Shown here: positions 9,023 to 18,353 of the stretch, one piece after another | How positions within the stretch are numbered: the first letter of the stretch is position 1 | Layout: each line of letters opens with the position of its first letter | Origin: an uncultured Ilyobacter sp. | GTDB taxonomy: Bacteria; Fusobacteriota; Fusobacteriia; Fusobacteriales; Fusobacteriaceae | NCBI RefSeq assembly: GCF_963668085.1 | Contig: NZ_OY764059.1 | Coordinates: forward strand, 434,001 to 498,000 | Direction of reading: 5' to 3' | Length of the DNA: 64,000 bases | The notes under the pieces: model-generated | Database searches by the model: none | The model's input: the letters and a program-made list of their open reading frames with translations, nothing else | Told to the model about the DNA's origin: nothing | Made by a program: the position numbers and the translations under genes

Positions 9023-10959
9023 TATCTCTTGAGGTTTTCTATCATGTTGAGATAGAAAGGAGAGGAATACTTTTCGTAAATAACCTCGGCAGATTGGGGT
9101 TTATCAAAGTAATATCCTTGGAAATTATGACAACCCAATGAGGTGAGGGTTTTTATATGGTCTTCTGTCTCTACTCCTTCTGCAATAACCTTGAAACCGG
9201 ATATTTTTCCCACCTTTACCACAAAATTTATTATGAGGGGATTTATTTTGTCAGTATGGATGTTTCTCACAAATAATTTGTCAATTTTTAATTCGGCTAT
9301 GGGAAGTTTCTCGAGATAACTCAAAGATGAATAACCTATTCCAAAATCATCTATGGAAAATTCAACCCCTATACCATTCAACTCTTTCATCTTATTTACT
9401 GCCACCTTGAAATTATCTAAGGCGATTCCTTCGGTAATTTCTAAAACTATGAGTTCTGCAATTTCCCGTGTATTTAAAATTTCCCTTATCTCCTTGGAAA
9501 AATTTGGATTCTGAAAAACAACAGGGGAGATGTTGACAGAGACCTTGGTATTTGTCTTTTGTGAAAAGTCTACGGCATCTTTTAAGACCTTTTTTGTGAG
9601 GTTGTGTATGACAAAAGACTTTTCTGAGATAGGGATAAACTTATCTGGAGGTATCAGCCCCTTTTTAGGATGAAACCATCTTATGAGAGCTTCAAACTCT
9701 ATTTGTTTTTCCCTAGTAAAAACTTTGGGCTGGAAGAAGGTCCTGAATTCGTTGCGGTTTAATCCATCGATTATCTCTTCTTGAATAATAGCATCTGTGG
9801 TACTTTGTTTTTTCTTGTGAAGATTAAGCTGGTGAAAGGCTTTTTCTATAAATTCCTGGGCTGTTTCTCCCTTGTATGCACAGAAGAGCATGTGAAGTTT
9901 CAGGTAATAATTTTTTTTGTTTGATGTGTTAAAAAGAGAGAGTCTGTTTTGAAGACTCTTTATGAGGGCAGCCCGGCAGTTAGCCTTGCATCCTTTGAGG
10001 ATAACAATGAACTTATCTCCTTCGAATCGAACTACGGCATCTGTCTTCCTAAAATTAGAAGAAAGAATATTTCCCACTATTTTTATTAGCTTGTCTCCGG
10101 CAGCGATACCAAGTTTATTATTGATATGAGCGAGATTTTGTATATCCACAAGACATAAAGAGACGGGAGAGTCCTGGAGGTTATCTTTTTTTATGATGTT
10201 CTCCAAAATTTCTAGTCCCTTATTTCTATTGAAGGTTTTAGTTAGATGATCCATCTCGTTCAAATTGATTATCTTATTTTTTGTCGCTATATTTTCTTTT
10301 TTTAGTCTCATAAATGCACATATAAGTGGGAGAGAAAGAGTCAGAAAAATCAGTGATCTAAAAGCTCCTAAGACTAACCATGATATTACGTTTTTTCTAA
10401 GATGTGAGATGGTAATGTCTGCCCCTGCAATGTACGGGGTGCCGTCTGATGAAATCTGTGGAAGATAAACAGAGCGGTAGCTGTCCCATTTATCTGTGCT
10501 GTTTAAAAAAACAGGTTCATCTTTACCGAAAGTCTCAGAGGTAAGAAGGTAAGAATCATCTTGGGCGTCTTTTAAAGAGAGCCAGTAGTAGGCAGTTGGA
10601 TTCTCTATCAGTTCATCTAAAAGGTCGCTCATCAATGCGTAACGTATATCATTTTCCTTTTTCACCAAGATATACAAGTAGTCTATCTCGGTTTTTTTGG
10701 CAATGCTGTCCAAGAGAGCACCTTTATCTATAATTTCTTCTTTTGAATATGTGGTTTCATTTATATCTTTTGTGACGTAATCTTCTCCGACATAGTATTT
10801 TATATTTTGGGCAGCGGTTAAAAGCTGAAGGTCGATATTTTTTAGTAGCTGTCTTTCCATATGGGTAATAGATAGGGAGATGTAGATTACAAAGCCTAAA
10901 AGTGCTAAAAGTATAGGGGAGCGAAGTTTTTTTAAAAATGAGATATAATCCTTTATCAT
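9022..10959 (-). CDS. Membrane GGDEF-EAL protein, probable c-di-GMP phosphodiesterase
   Basis: 645 residues. Membrane segments near residues 15-30 and 190-215 frame an extracytoplasmic sensor region. A GGDEF-like domain (about 235-370) has RFEGDKF where GGDEF is expected, so cyclase activity is unlikely. The EAL domain (about 395-640) keeps the residues of active enzymes: FEALIRWF, NISPVVF, VLEITEG, IDDFGIGYSSL, IAELKIDKLF, VIAEGVET and FQGYYF. It probably lowers c-di-GMP in response to an external signal. It stands alone on the minus strand, between a repeat and a 308-base divergent spacer. No polysaccharide gene is adjacent, so any link to the distant surface-polymer region is speculative. 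Confidence 0.9.
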   Translation of the reverse strand: MIKDYISFLKKLRSPILLALLGFVIYISLSITHMERQLLKNIDLQLLTAAQNIKYYVGEDYVTKDINETTYSKEEIIDKGALLDSIAKKTEIDYLYILVKKENDIRYALMSDLLDELIENPTAYYWLSLKDAQDDSYLLTSETFGKDEPVFLNSTDKWDSYRSVYLPQISSDGTPYIAGADITISHLRKNVISWLVLGAFRSLIFLTLSLPLICAFMRLKKENIATKNKIINLNEMDHLTKTFNRNKGLEILENIIKKDNLQDSPVSLCLVDIQNLAHINNKLGIAAGDKLIKIVGNILSSNFRKTDAVVRFEGDKFIVILKGCKANCRAALIKSLQNRLSLFNTSNKKNYYLKLHMLFCAYKGETAQEFIEKAFHQLNLHKKKQSTTDAIIQEEIIDGLNRNEFRTFFQPKVFTREKQIEFEALIRWFHPKKGLIPPDKFIPISEKSFVIHNLTKKVLKDAVDFSQKTNTKVSVNISPVVFQNPNFSKEIREILNTREIAELIVLEITEGIALDNFKVAVNKMKELNGIGVEFSIDDFGIGYSSLSYLEKLPIAELKIDKLFVRNIHTDKINPLIINFVVKVGKISGFKVIAEGVETEDHIKTLTSLGCHNFQGYYFDKPQSAEVIYEKYSSPFYLNMIENLKR

Positions 10960-11178
10960 GGTAACACTTCCTTATATATACTGAAATTCATTAAAAATAC
11001 AATAGCTTTACGTAATGGTATACACTAACACAAAAAAAATCCTTCAAAAGATATATATTTTTTAAGCTATATAAAAAAGATTTTATAAAAAGACTAAAGT
11101 CTGAAAGAGCTATTGTTTTTTAAGAATTTAATAACGTTTTTCATAGAGGGTTTATAAAAGGCTTTATTATGACTTACA
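10960..11178. other. Divergent spacer between the EAL gene and dus
   Basis: A+T-rich and non-coding. It must hold the promoter of the minus-strand EAL gene near its left edge; the plus-strand promoter of dus lies just beyond its right edge. No other structure was supported. Confidence 0.5.
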
Positions 11179-11207
11179 TTGAAAAATATAGACTGATATG
11201 ATATAAT
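11179..11207 (+). promoter_or_regulatory. Sigma-70-type promoter for the dus-mutS-lpt run
   Basis: TTGAAA (11179-11184), a 17-base spacer, then a perfect TATAAT (11202-11207). The dus start codon is 60 bases downstream. Confidence 0.8.
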
Positions 11208-11231
11208 TTTTTGATTGATAAAAGTTGTATT

Positions 11232-11256
11232 CTTTGAAGTGCATTCAAAGTTTTTT
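11232..11256 (+). promoter_or_regulatory. Leader hairpin before dus
   Basis: CTTTGAA (11232-11238) pairs with TTCAAAG (11244-11250) around GTGCA and is followed by TTTTTT, then the G-rich ribosome binding site. It has the form of a short, weak intrinsic terminator or an RNA 5' hairpin. A role as an attenuator is speculative. Confidence 0.4.
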
Positions 11257-11267
11257 GGGGGTAAATA

Positions 11268-12203
11268 ATGAAGATTTATGTGGCACCTATGGCCGGTGTG
11301 ACTGATTATACATATAGAAGAATAATGAAGGAGTTTCATCCTGACCTGTTGTTTACAGAGATGGTCAGTGTAAATGCAGTGGAGATGGCCAACAACAAAA
11401 CTATAAATAAGATGCTTAGACTACTGCCAGACGATGCAGTGCAGATTTTTGGAAAAGATATAGAGATAATGAAAAACAGTGCAAAATATGTAGAAAATCT
11501 CGGGGTCAAACATATAGATGTGAATATGGGGTGCCCGGTACCTAAAATAGTGAAAAACGGATATGGATCTGCCATGCTAGAAGATCCAGAGCACGCGAGG
11601 AAAATGATGTTAGAACTTCGTGAATCTCTGAAGCCTGAAACAGGATTATCTATGAAGATAAGAATAGGCTATAAAAATCATAAAAACCCTCTGGAGTTTG
11701 CAAAAATAGCCCAAGAGGCTGGATGTGAGCATATAACTATTCACGGGAGAACAAAAGAGCAGATGTATTCTGGAACTGCAAACTGGGATGTGATAAAAGA
11801 TGTGAAATCCCAAGTGAATATTCCTGTAATAGGGAACGGAGATATATTTACACCTGAAGATGCCTACCAAAAGGCCATGTACTCAAAGGTAGACGGTGTG
11901 ATGCTTGCTAGAGGGATATATGGTAATCCCTGGCTTATAAGACAAGTGAGAGAAATGTTTGAAGAGGGAAAGGTAACAACTATTCCTACTGCTGAAGACA
12001 AGGTAGACATGGCAGTAAAACATGTGAAATATGCCAGAGAAGACCACCCAGACAGAGGGTTTTATTTTGAGATAAGAAAACATTTATGCTGGTATATAAA
12101 GGGATTAAAAAATTCAACTCACGTAAAGAACCTCATAAACAGATCAGAATCTTATGAGGAAATTCTTGAAATACTGGAAAATCTGAGAAAAGCAAATATT
12201 TAA
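11268..12203 (+). CDS. dus: tRNA-dihydrouridine synthase (Dus family)
   Basis: FMN-dependent enzyme of 311 residues that reduces uridine to dihydrouridine in tRNA. Motifs are YVAPMAGVTDYTYRR at the N-terminus, the catalytic-Cys segment VNMGCPVPKIVKNGYGSA, ITIHGRTKEQMYSG, VIGNGDIFTPEDA and VDGVMLARGIYGNPWL. ATG at 11268 is preceded by GGGGG. It most resembles the DusB group but the subgroup cannot be fixed by eye. It is the first gene of the run that continues with mutS 21 bases downstream. Confidence 0.95.
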   Translation: MKIYVAPMAGVTDYTYRRIMKEFHPDLLFTEMVSVNAVEMANNKTINKMLRLLPDDAVQIFGKDIEIMKNSAKYVENLGVKHIDVNMGCPVPKIVKNGYGSAMLEDPEHARKMMLELRESLKPETGLSMKIRIGYKNHKNPLEFAKIAQEAGCEHITIHGRTKEQMYSGTANWDVIKDVKSQVNIPVIGNGDIFTPEDAYQKAMYSKVDGVMLARGIYGNPWLIRQVREMFEEGKVTTIPTAEDKVDMAVKHVKYAREDHPDRGFYFEIRKHLCWYIKGLKNSTHVKNLINRSESYEEILEILENLRKANI

Positions 12204-12224
12204 AATAATGAGGGCGGAATATTA

Positions 12225-14834
12225 ATGAGCAATGAAACACCACTGATGAAACAGTATAGAGAGATAAAAGAGGAGAACAGAGACAGCATCCTCTTTTTTA
12301 GGCTTGGGGATTTTTATGAGATGTTTTTTGACGATGCAGTTATAGCATCGAAGGAACTAGGGATAACCCTCACTAGCAGAAATAAAGAAAAAGGACAGAA
12401 TGTGCCTCTAGCGGGAATACCTTATCACTCGTCAGCATCCTATATGGCCAAACTTGTAAGGAAGGGCTACAAGGTAGCAGTATGCGAGCAGGTAGAAGAT
12501 CCAAAGACTGCCAAGGGAATAGTAAAAAGAGAGGTAGTGAAGGTAATCACCCCAGGAACTGTAATAGATACAGATTATTTAGATGATAAGAGCAACAACT
12601 ATTTACTCTGTGTATATATAAAAGGCGAAAGAGCTGGGATAGCCTATGTGGATATAACCACAGGGGAATTTAGAACCACGGAACTGGAAGGGGAAGATAT
12701 AATATCTAAGGCCCTCAATGAGGTGCATAAGATATCTCCCAATGAGATCATAGTAGAGGAAAAAACCTATGAGAATTTTTCTGACAAATTTAAAAATTAT
12801 GCTGCTATCAGTGAACTGACTATGCAGAGTGTTCCTTTTGTAAAAAACAGCGAAGAGATACTAAAAGATTACTTTAGGGTAATCTCCCTAGACAGCTACG
12901 GACTCAAAGGAAAGAAGGAAGCTGTGACTGCAGGGGCTATGACACTAGAATATGTCTTGGAACTACAAAAATACAATGAACTGCCTATAAACAAAATATC
13001 CTATGAAAATAGTGAAGAACATATGGAGCTGAATCTCACTACCCAGAGAAATCTGGAGCTTATTCAAAATCAAAGGGAAAAATCTAATATGGGAACTCTT
13101 TTATGGGTCCTCGATAGCTGTAAGACCTCTATGGGAACGAGGATGCTTAAAAGCTTTATAAAAAATCCCCTGCTCAAAGTCGAGGAGATTAAAAAAAGGC
13201 AGGAGGATATAGGGTATTTTATAGATGAGGTCCTTATCCGTGAAGAGATAAGAGAGATTCTGAAAAATATATATGATATAGAAAGACTCATCGGAAAGGT
13301 TATAATGGGAACGGAAAACGGACGTGACCTTATTGCTCTCAAGAAATCCATAAGAGGAGCACTGGAAATATTAAAAATACTGGGAAACAGACAGCTATTT
13401 GACAGTGACCTTGAAAAGCTGATAGAGGTATATAACCTTATAGAAAAATCCATAAATGAGGAACCTCCATTCTCTGTAAGAGAGGGAGGAATGATAAAAA
13501 GCGGATATAACTCCGAACTAGACGAGCTGCACGACTTGTCTAAAAGCGGAAAAAACTATATATTGAGCATAGAGACAAGAGAGAGGGAAAGAACCGGGAT
13601 AAAAAACCTCAAGGTGAAATACAACAAGGTATTTGGGTATTTTATAGAGGTGACAAGGGCCAACTCATCCCTTGTGCCTGAGGATTATATAAGAAAACAG
13701 ACTCTGACTAATGCTGAAAGGTATATAACGCCGGAACTGAAAGACTACGAGTCTAAGGTTTTAAATGCCAAGGAGAAGATAGAGGCCTTGGAGTATCAGA
13801 TTTTTAAGGATATATCTTCTGAAATAAAAGAGGAAAATAGAGTTTTTCAGGAGTTGGCACAAAATCTGGCTTATTTGGATGTGGTGACCTCACTTTCAGA
13901 TGTGGCTATAAAAAATGATTATGTAAAACCTGAAGTTTTTCAAGGATTTTCACTGGATATAAAGGGCGGAAGACATCCTATAGTAGAAAAACTCGTAGGG
14001 CCAGGAGAGTTTGTAAAAAATGACATACTGCTAGACGATGACAAGAGCATAATAATATTGACAGGGCCCAATATGGCTGGGAAATCGACCTACATGAAAC
14101 AGCTTGCCCTTATAATACTAATGGCACAGGTGGGTTCTTATGTCCCGGCAGACTACGCCAAGATAGGGATAGTGGATAAGATATTTACAAGGGTAGGAGC
14201 CAGTGACGATCTGGTAAGCGGCCAGTCCACATTTATGGTGGAGATGAGTGAGGTAGCAAATATAGTCAACAATGCAACAGAGAAATCCTTTGTAATTTTG
14301 GATGAAGTGGGAAGGGGTACTTCTACTTTTGACGGTATATCAATAGCCAGTTCAATAACAGAGTATATCCATGACAAGATAGGATCAAAGACCGTCTTTG
14401 CAACTCACTATCATGAACTCACTGAATTAGAGGGAAAATTGGAAAAAGCTGAAAACTACAGGATAGAGGTAAAAGAGACTGAAAATGATGTGGTTTTCTT
14501 GAGAGAGATAGTAAAAGGCGGGGCAGATAAGTCTTATGGAATAGAGGTGGCCAGGCTTGCAGGTCTTCCTAGGGAGATACTAAAAAAATCAAAGGCCACA
14601 CTAAAATCTCTCGAGGCCAAACGGGCTCTCATTGAGAAAAAAATGAAGGGAGAGCAACTCTCACTCTTTGGCGGAGCAGTGGAAACCGAGGAGATCCCTA
14701 TAGAAGAGGAAAAAAGAGTGGTAACCTTAGAAGAGGAAAAGGCAATCGAGATCATATGTGATATAGATCTTAACTCCCTTACTCCCCTTGATGCCCTGGT
14801 AAAGCTCAGTGAATTGAAAAAAATGTTGAAATAG
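12225..14834 (+). CDS. mutS: DNA mismatch repair protein MutS
   Basis: 869 residues, normal for bacterial MutS. The N-terminal mismatch-binding domain has LFFRLGDFYEMFFDDA, containing the Phe-x-Glu wedge (FYE). The core and clamp domains follow. The C-terminal ATPase carries Walker A TGPNMAGKSTYMKQ near residue 615, then DDLVSGQSTFMVEM, Walker B FVILDEVGRGTSTFDG and ATHYHELTELE. It recognises base mismatches and small loops after replication. mutL is not in the window. A ribosome binding site for the next gene begins right after its stop. Confidence 0.98.
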   Translation: MSNETPLMKQYREIKEENRDSILFFRLGDFYEMFFDDAVIASKELGITLTSRNKEKGQNVPLAGIPYHSSASYMAKLVRKGYKVAVCEQVEDPKTAKGIVKREVVKVITPGTVIDTDYLDDKSNNYLLCVYIKGERAGIAYVDITTGEFRTTELEGEDIISKALNEVHKISPNEIIVEEKTYENFSDKFKNYAAISELTMQSVPFVKNSEEILKDYFRVISLDSYGLKGKKEAVTAGAMTLEYVLELQKYNELPINKISYENSEEHMELNLTTQRNLELIQNQREKSNMGTLLWVLDSCKTSMGTRMLKSFIKNPLLKVEEIKKRQEDIGYFIDEVLIREEIREILKNIYDIERLIGKVIMGTENGRDLIALKKSIRGALEILKILGNRQLFDSDLEKLIEVYNLIEKSINEEPPFSVREGGMIKSGYNSELDELHDLSKSGKNYILSIETRERERTGIKNLKVKYNKVFGYFIEVTRANSSLVPEDYIRKQTLTNAERYITPELKDYESKVLNAKEKIEALEYQIFKDISSEIKEENRVFQELAQNLAYLDVVTSLSDVAIKNDYVKPEVFQGFSLDIKGGRHPIVEKLVGPGEFVKNDILLDDDKSIIILTGPNMAGKSTYMKQLALIILMAQVGSYVPADYAKIGIVDKIFTRVGASDDLVSGQSTFMVEMSEVANIVNNATEKSFVILDEVGRGTSTFDGISIASSITEYIHDKIGSKTVFATHYHELTELEGKLEKAENYRIEVKETENDVVFLREIVKGGADKSYGIEVARLAGLPREILKKSKATLKSLEAKRALIEKKMKGEQLSLFGGAVETEEIPIEEEKRVVTLEEEKAIEIICDIDLNSLTPLDALVKLSELKKMLK

Positions 14835-14843
14835 GAGGCGGCT

Positions 14844-17543
14844 ATGCTCAAGAAGGGTATCTACATTTTAGCGGGGATCCTCGTAATTGTTTTGGGATAC
14901 TTGAACTATTTTAAAGAGGAAAAAGCCATCGAAGTAAAGTCGGACAATAAGATAGAGACATCAGATGTCAACTATGAATCTGAAGGTTACCGTATAGAGG
15001 CAGGAACTCAGATAGATGATCTAGACACCAAGGAGACCAGTTTTAAACTGGCAAAGGCTTTTTTTGAAGATATGAGTCTCAAAGGGGACAGTGTGTTTAT
15101 AGACAGCCTGAAAAACCTTATCCTAAATGGAAATATAGAGGGGGTAAGTGTAAACGGGTGGAAGTTTAACGCAGAAAATGCAAATTATGACAGTGATCTT
15201 GCTATAATAAGTTCTGAAACAGGTGTGACAGCCTCTAATGATGAAAAGAATATAAAAGTTTCTGGAAGAAAATTTGAAACTGACATCAAAATGAGCTATG
15301 TGAATCTAGACGGCGATATACTGATGGAAAGTGAAAAAATAAAAGTAAGTGCAGACAAGGTGAGATACAGTGACGATACTAAGATCGCAGACATAACAGG
15401 AGATATAAGGGTAAAGGGAGAAAATCTCAGTGAGGATAACCCGGGGTCTCTAGAAGGAACTTTTGAAAATGCCAGATATAACTTGGATTCTAAGATTTTA
15501 GAAGCCTGGAATCCCTTTGTGATAGATTATAACGGAGTAAAATTATACGGGGAAAAACTAGTATACTATGAAGAAACAGGAGACTTTCTTGTATCTGAAA
15601 ATGTTCGTGCTGAAAAAGACGGGTTTACCCTATACATGGACAGCATAGAGCATAAATCAGCTGATAACCTCGTAGTCTTCCACGGGGAGATTCATGGTGG
15701 AGACGAGATATACTCTGTAAAGGGAAAGAACGGATACTATGATACCTTGAAAAAACAGGCAGAGCTAAAGGGAGACGTAGTTGTTAGCTCTAAGGACGGA
15801 AAAGAGCTAAAAGCCGACAGAGGAGTATATGAGACAGAGACAAAGGTCTTGTATGCCTATGGAGCTACAAAAGACGTGGTCTATAAATCCCCAGAGGGTA
15901 AGGTGACCTCTAGAGAGATAGTATATAAAAGTGAAACAGAGGAACTTTTCCTAAATAAAAAATATACCTTTTCAAACCAGGAATACACCAGCAAGGGTGA
16001 GAAGTTTTATTATAATAATCTCACTGGAGCAGGAAAAGCTGAAAAGGGAGACATAAAAAGCAAAGAATTTTACGGAAAAGGAAATCTTGTAGAGTTTAAC
16101 ACCCAGGAAAAATATTATGAGGCTGTGGGAGATGCTTATTTTGAAAATGCAGATTATTCTGTGGAAAGCTCTAAGCTAACCTATGATCAGAGTTCTGGTC
16201 AAGTCACAGTTCCGGGAAAATATACTGCCAGAGGGAAAAATAAAAATGAGATTTTCAAAGGACTTGAAGCTAGCTACAATACCCAGTCAGGAGATTTTGT
16301 ATCGCCTGGAAAGTTTTTTGGAGAAAATGCTGATTATAATTTTGAAGGTGTAGATCTCACATATAATAAGATCAGCGGAATAGGTAAGATAGACAGAGAT
16401 ATAGTGATAACAGGAAAAACAAATAACACAAAGATTACAGGAGACAGAGGAAACTTCAAGAACGGCGAGTTTGCAGATATTATAGGGAATATAATAGTAG
16501 AAAGTAAAGATATCACTGCAACAGGAAACAAGGCCACATATAAACAACAGGAAGACAAGGTTTACATTCCTGGAGAGATAAAGCTCAAGGGTAAAAAGTC
16601 TGATTTTGACGGGATTATGAGAGACGGAGTTTTCGATACAGAAAAATCTGTGTATACTGGAAAGGCCTTTAAGGGTAAGAGTGATACTGCCACAGCTTCT
16701 GGGGACACTATAAAATACTATACTGAAAAAGACTCTTTTGAGCTCATAGGTAATGTTATATTAAAAGACCCGGAAACAGAGGTGAGAGGTTCTCAAGCTG
16801 AGTATTTTATTGATTCTAATGAGGTATCGGCAAAAGAACCCTTTAAAGTATTTTATGACAATCTTGTAATAAACTCTGCAAGGGGTAAATTTAACATGGA
16901 CAGCAAGTCTTTAGACGGAAATAAGGTTGTAATCACCTCAGACAAGGGGGAAAACCTTCAGGGAGACCATGTATTTGGTTCTTTTGCAGATAAAAAAGTG
17001 GACTTTGTGGGGAATGTAAAGGCATCAATGTATCAAACTGATAAAAAGACCGGGAAAAAAGAACCTGTTAATTTTGAGGGGAACTCGGCAAGGGTTTACT
17101 TTATAGAGGATAACGGGTATAAGGCAAATAGAAGTGAGATAAAAGATAATGGAGTATTCAGATACAGCGGAATGACGCTGCATTCAGACTACCTGGAACT
17201 AGACCTAGTGAGAAATCTGGCCCTAGGAAGAGAGGGCAGCAGGCTAATCATGGAAAACGGAACTGAGGTGACATCTGATATAGTGGATGTAAACCTCACT
17301 ACAGAGGTGGCTAACCTCATAAACAATGTAGAGATAACTAATTTCAGCCAGGAATCTGGATATACCAAGGCCACTGCAGATAGAGGGATAATCAAAAATA
17401 AAGAAAAAATTGCAGAACTTGAAGGAAGGGTAAAGGCTGAGAGTGCCACTGCGACTATAGAGGCTGACAGGGGTATCTACAACATGAACACCAATAAATT
17501 TAAGGCAATAGGAAATGTATTTATAAATTATAAAACAAATTAA
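14844..17543 (+). CDS. Very long LptC/LptA (OstA-like) lipopolysaccharide transport protein
   Basis: 899 residues. One N-terminal membrane anchor (about residues 5-22, GIYILAGILVIVLGYL) is followed entirely by beta-rich OstA-type repeats such as SADKVRYSDDTKIADITGD, ELKADRGVYETETKVLYAYG and TKATADRGIIKNKEKIAELEG. LptC and LptA are normally separate proteins of about 190 residues each; here an LptC-like anchor is fused to many jelly-roll units. It directly precedes lptB (14 bases), so it very likely belongs to the LPS transport bridge between inner and outer membrane. The OstA/LptC family assignment is by motif style and context. That it forms the whole bridge is inference. Confidence 0.78.
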   Translation: MLKKGIYILAGILVIVLGYLNYFKEEKAIEVKSDNKIETSDVNYESEGYRIEAGTQIDDLDTKETSFKLAKAFFEDMSLKGDSVFIDSLKNLILNGNIEGVSVNGWKFNAENANYDSDLAIISSETGVTASNDEKNIKVSGRKFETDIKMSYVNLDGDILMESEKIKVSADKVRYSDDTKIADITGDIRVKGENLSEDNPGSLEGTFENARYNLDSKILEAWNPFVIDYNGVKLYGEKLVYYEETGDFLVSENVRAEKDGFTLYMDSIEHKSADNLVVFHGEIHGGDEIYSVKGKNGYYDTLKKQAELKGDVVVSSKDGKELKADRGVYETETKVLYAYGATKDVVYKSPEGKVTSREIVYKSETEELFLNKKYTFSNQEYTSKGEKFYYNNLTGAGKAEKGDIKSKEFYGKGNLVEFNTQEKYYEAVGDAYFENADYSVESSKLTYDQSSGQVTVPGKYTARGKNKNEIFKGLEASYNTQSGDFVSPGKFFGENADYNFEGVDLTYNKISGIGKIDRDIVITGKTNNTKITGDRGNFKNGEFADIIGNIIVESKDITATGNKATYKQQEDKVYIPGEIKLKGKKSDFDGIMRDGVFDTEKSVYTGKAFKGKSDTATASGDTIKYYTEKDSFELIGNVILKDPETEVRGSQAEYFIDSNEVSAKEPFKVFYDNLVINSARGKFNMDSKSLDGNKVVITSDKGENLQGDHVFGSFADKKVDFVGNVKASMYQTDKKTGKKEPVNFEGNSARVYFIEDNGYKANRSEIKDNGVFRYSGMTLHSDYLELDLVRNLALGREGSRLIMENGTEVTSDIVDVNLTTEVANLINNVEITNFSQESGYTKATADRGIIKNKEKIAELEGRVKAESATATIEADRGIYNMNTNKFKAIGNVFINYKTN

Positions 17544-17557
17544 GGAGAGGTCTCCAT

Positions 17558-18283
17558 ATGAAAAGTATAATAGCACAGGACCTGTGCAAAAGTTATAAAA
17601 AAAGAAGAGTAGTCAATGGAGTCAGTCTAGAAGTTAAAAAAGGTGAAATAGTGGGTCTTTTAGGTCCCAACGGAGCAGGAAAGACAACCACCTTCTATAT
17701 GATGACAGGGATAGTGAAGCCTGAATCTGGAAAGGTCTGGTGCAACGAGGTGGATATAACAGAACTGCCTATGTACAAGAGGGCCAATATGGGGATGGGC
17801 TATCTGGCTCAGGAACCTTCGGTATTTCGAAACCTCACTGTAGAAGAAAATATCTACGCCATACTTGAGATGAGGAACATATCTAAACCTGAGATGAAAG
17901 AAACCATGGAGAAATTATTAGAGGAATTCAAGCTGTCCCATGTAGCTAAATCCCTTGGATATTCATTATCAGGTGGTGAAAGGAGAAGGATCGAGATAGC
18001 GAGAACCATAGCGAACAATCCCGACTTTATTCTTCTAGACGAACCCTTTGCAGGGGTGGATCCCATAGCTGTAGAGGATATACAGCAGATAATAAGGTAT
18101 CTAAAGGAAAAGGGGCTAGGGATACTGATAACAGACCACAGTGTGAGGGAAACCTTGAGTATAACTGAAAAAGCCTATATAATGGCCCAGGGACAGGTTC
18201 TTATAAGCGGAACCCCCAAGGAGATAACAGAAAATGAGATGGCCAGAAAAATTTATCTAGGAGAAGGATTTAAACTAGATTAA
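17558..18283 (+). CDS. lptB: LPS export ABC transporter ATPase LptB
   Basis: 241-residue cytoplasmic ATPase that powers LPS extraction with LptF and LptG. Walker A is GPNGAGKTTTF, the Q-loop region is GYLAQEPSVFRNLTV, the signature is YSLSGGERRRIEIAR, Walker B is FILLDEPFAGVDP and the H-loop is ITDHSVRET. AQEPSVF and DEPFAGVDPIAV are typical of LptB. It lies 14 bases after the LptC/A-like gene. The permease partners are encoded separately at 26550-28700. Confidence 0.96.
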   Translation: MKSIIAQDLCKSYKKRRVVNGVSLEVKKGEIVGLLGPNGAGKTTTFYMMTGIVKPESGKVWCNEVDITELPMYKRANMGMGYLAQEPSVFRNLTVEENIYAILEMRNISKPEMKETMEKLLEEFKLSHVAKSLGYSLSGGERRRIEIARTIANNPDFILLDEPFAGVDPIAVEDIQQIIRYLKEKGLGILITDHSVRETLSITEKAYIMAQGQVLISGTPKEITENEMARKIYLGEGFKLD

Positions 18284-18353
18284 GTTTTGGTATATTGGTA
18301 AGATATAATAAATTTTTAAAAATATAAATTTACTTTTGAAACGGAGGAAATAT

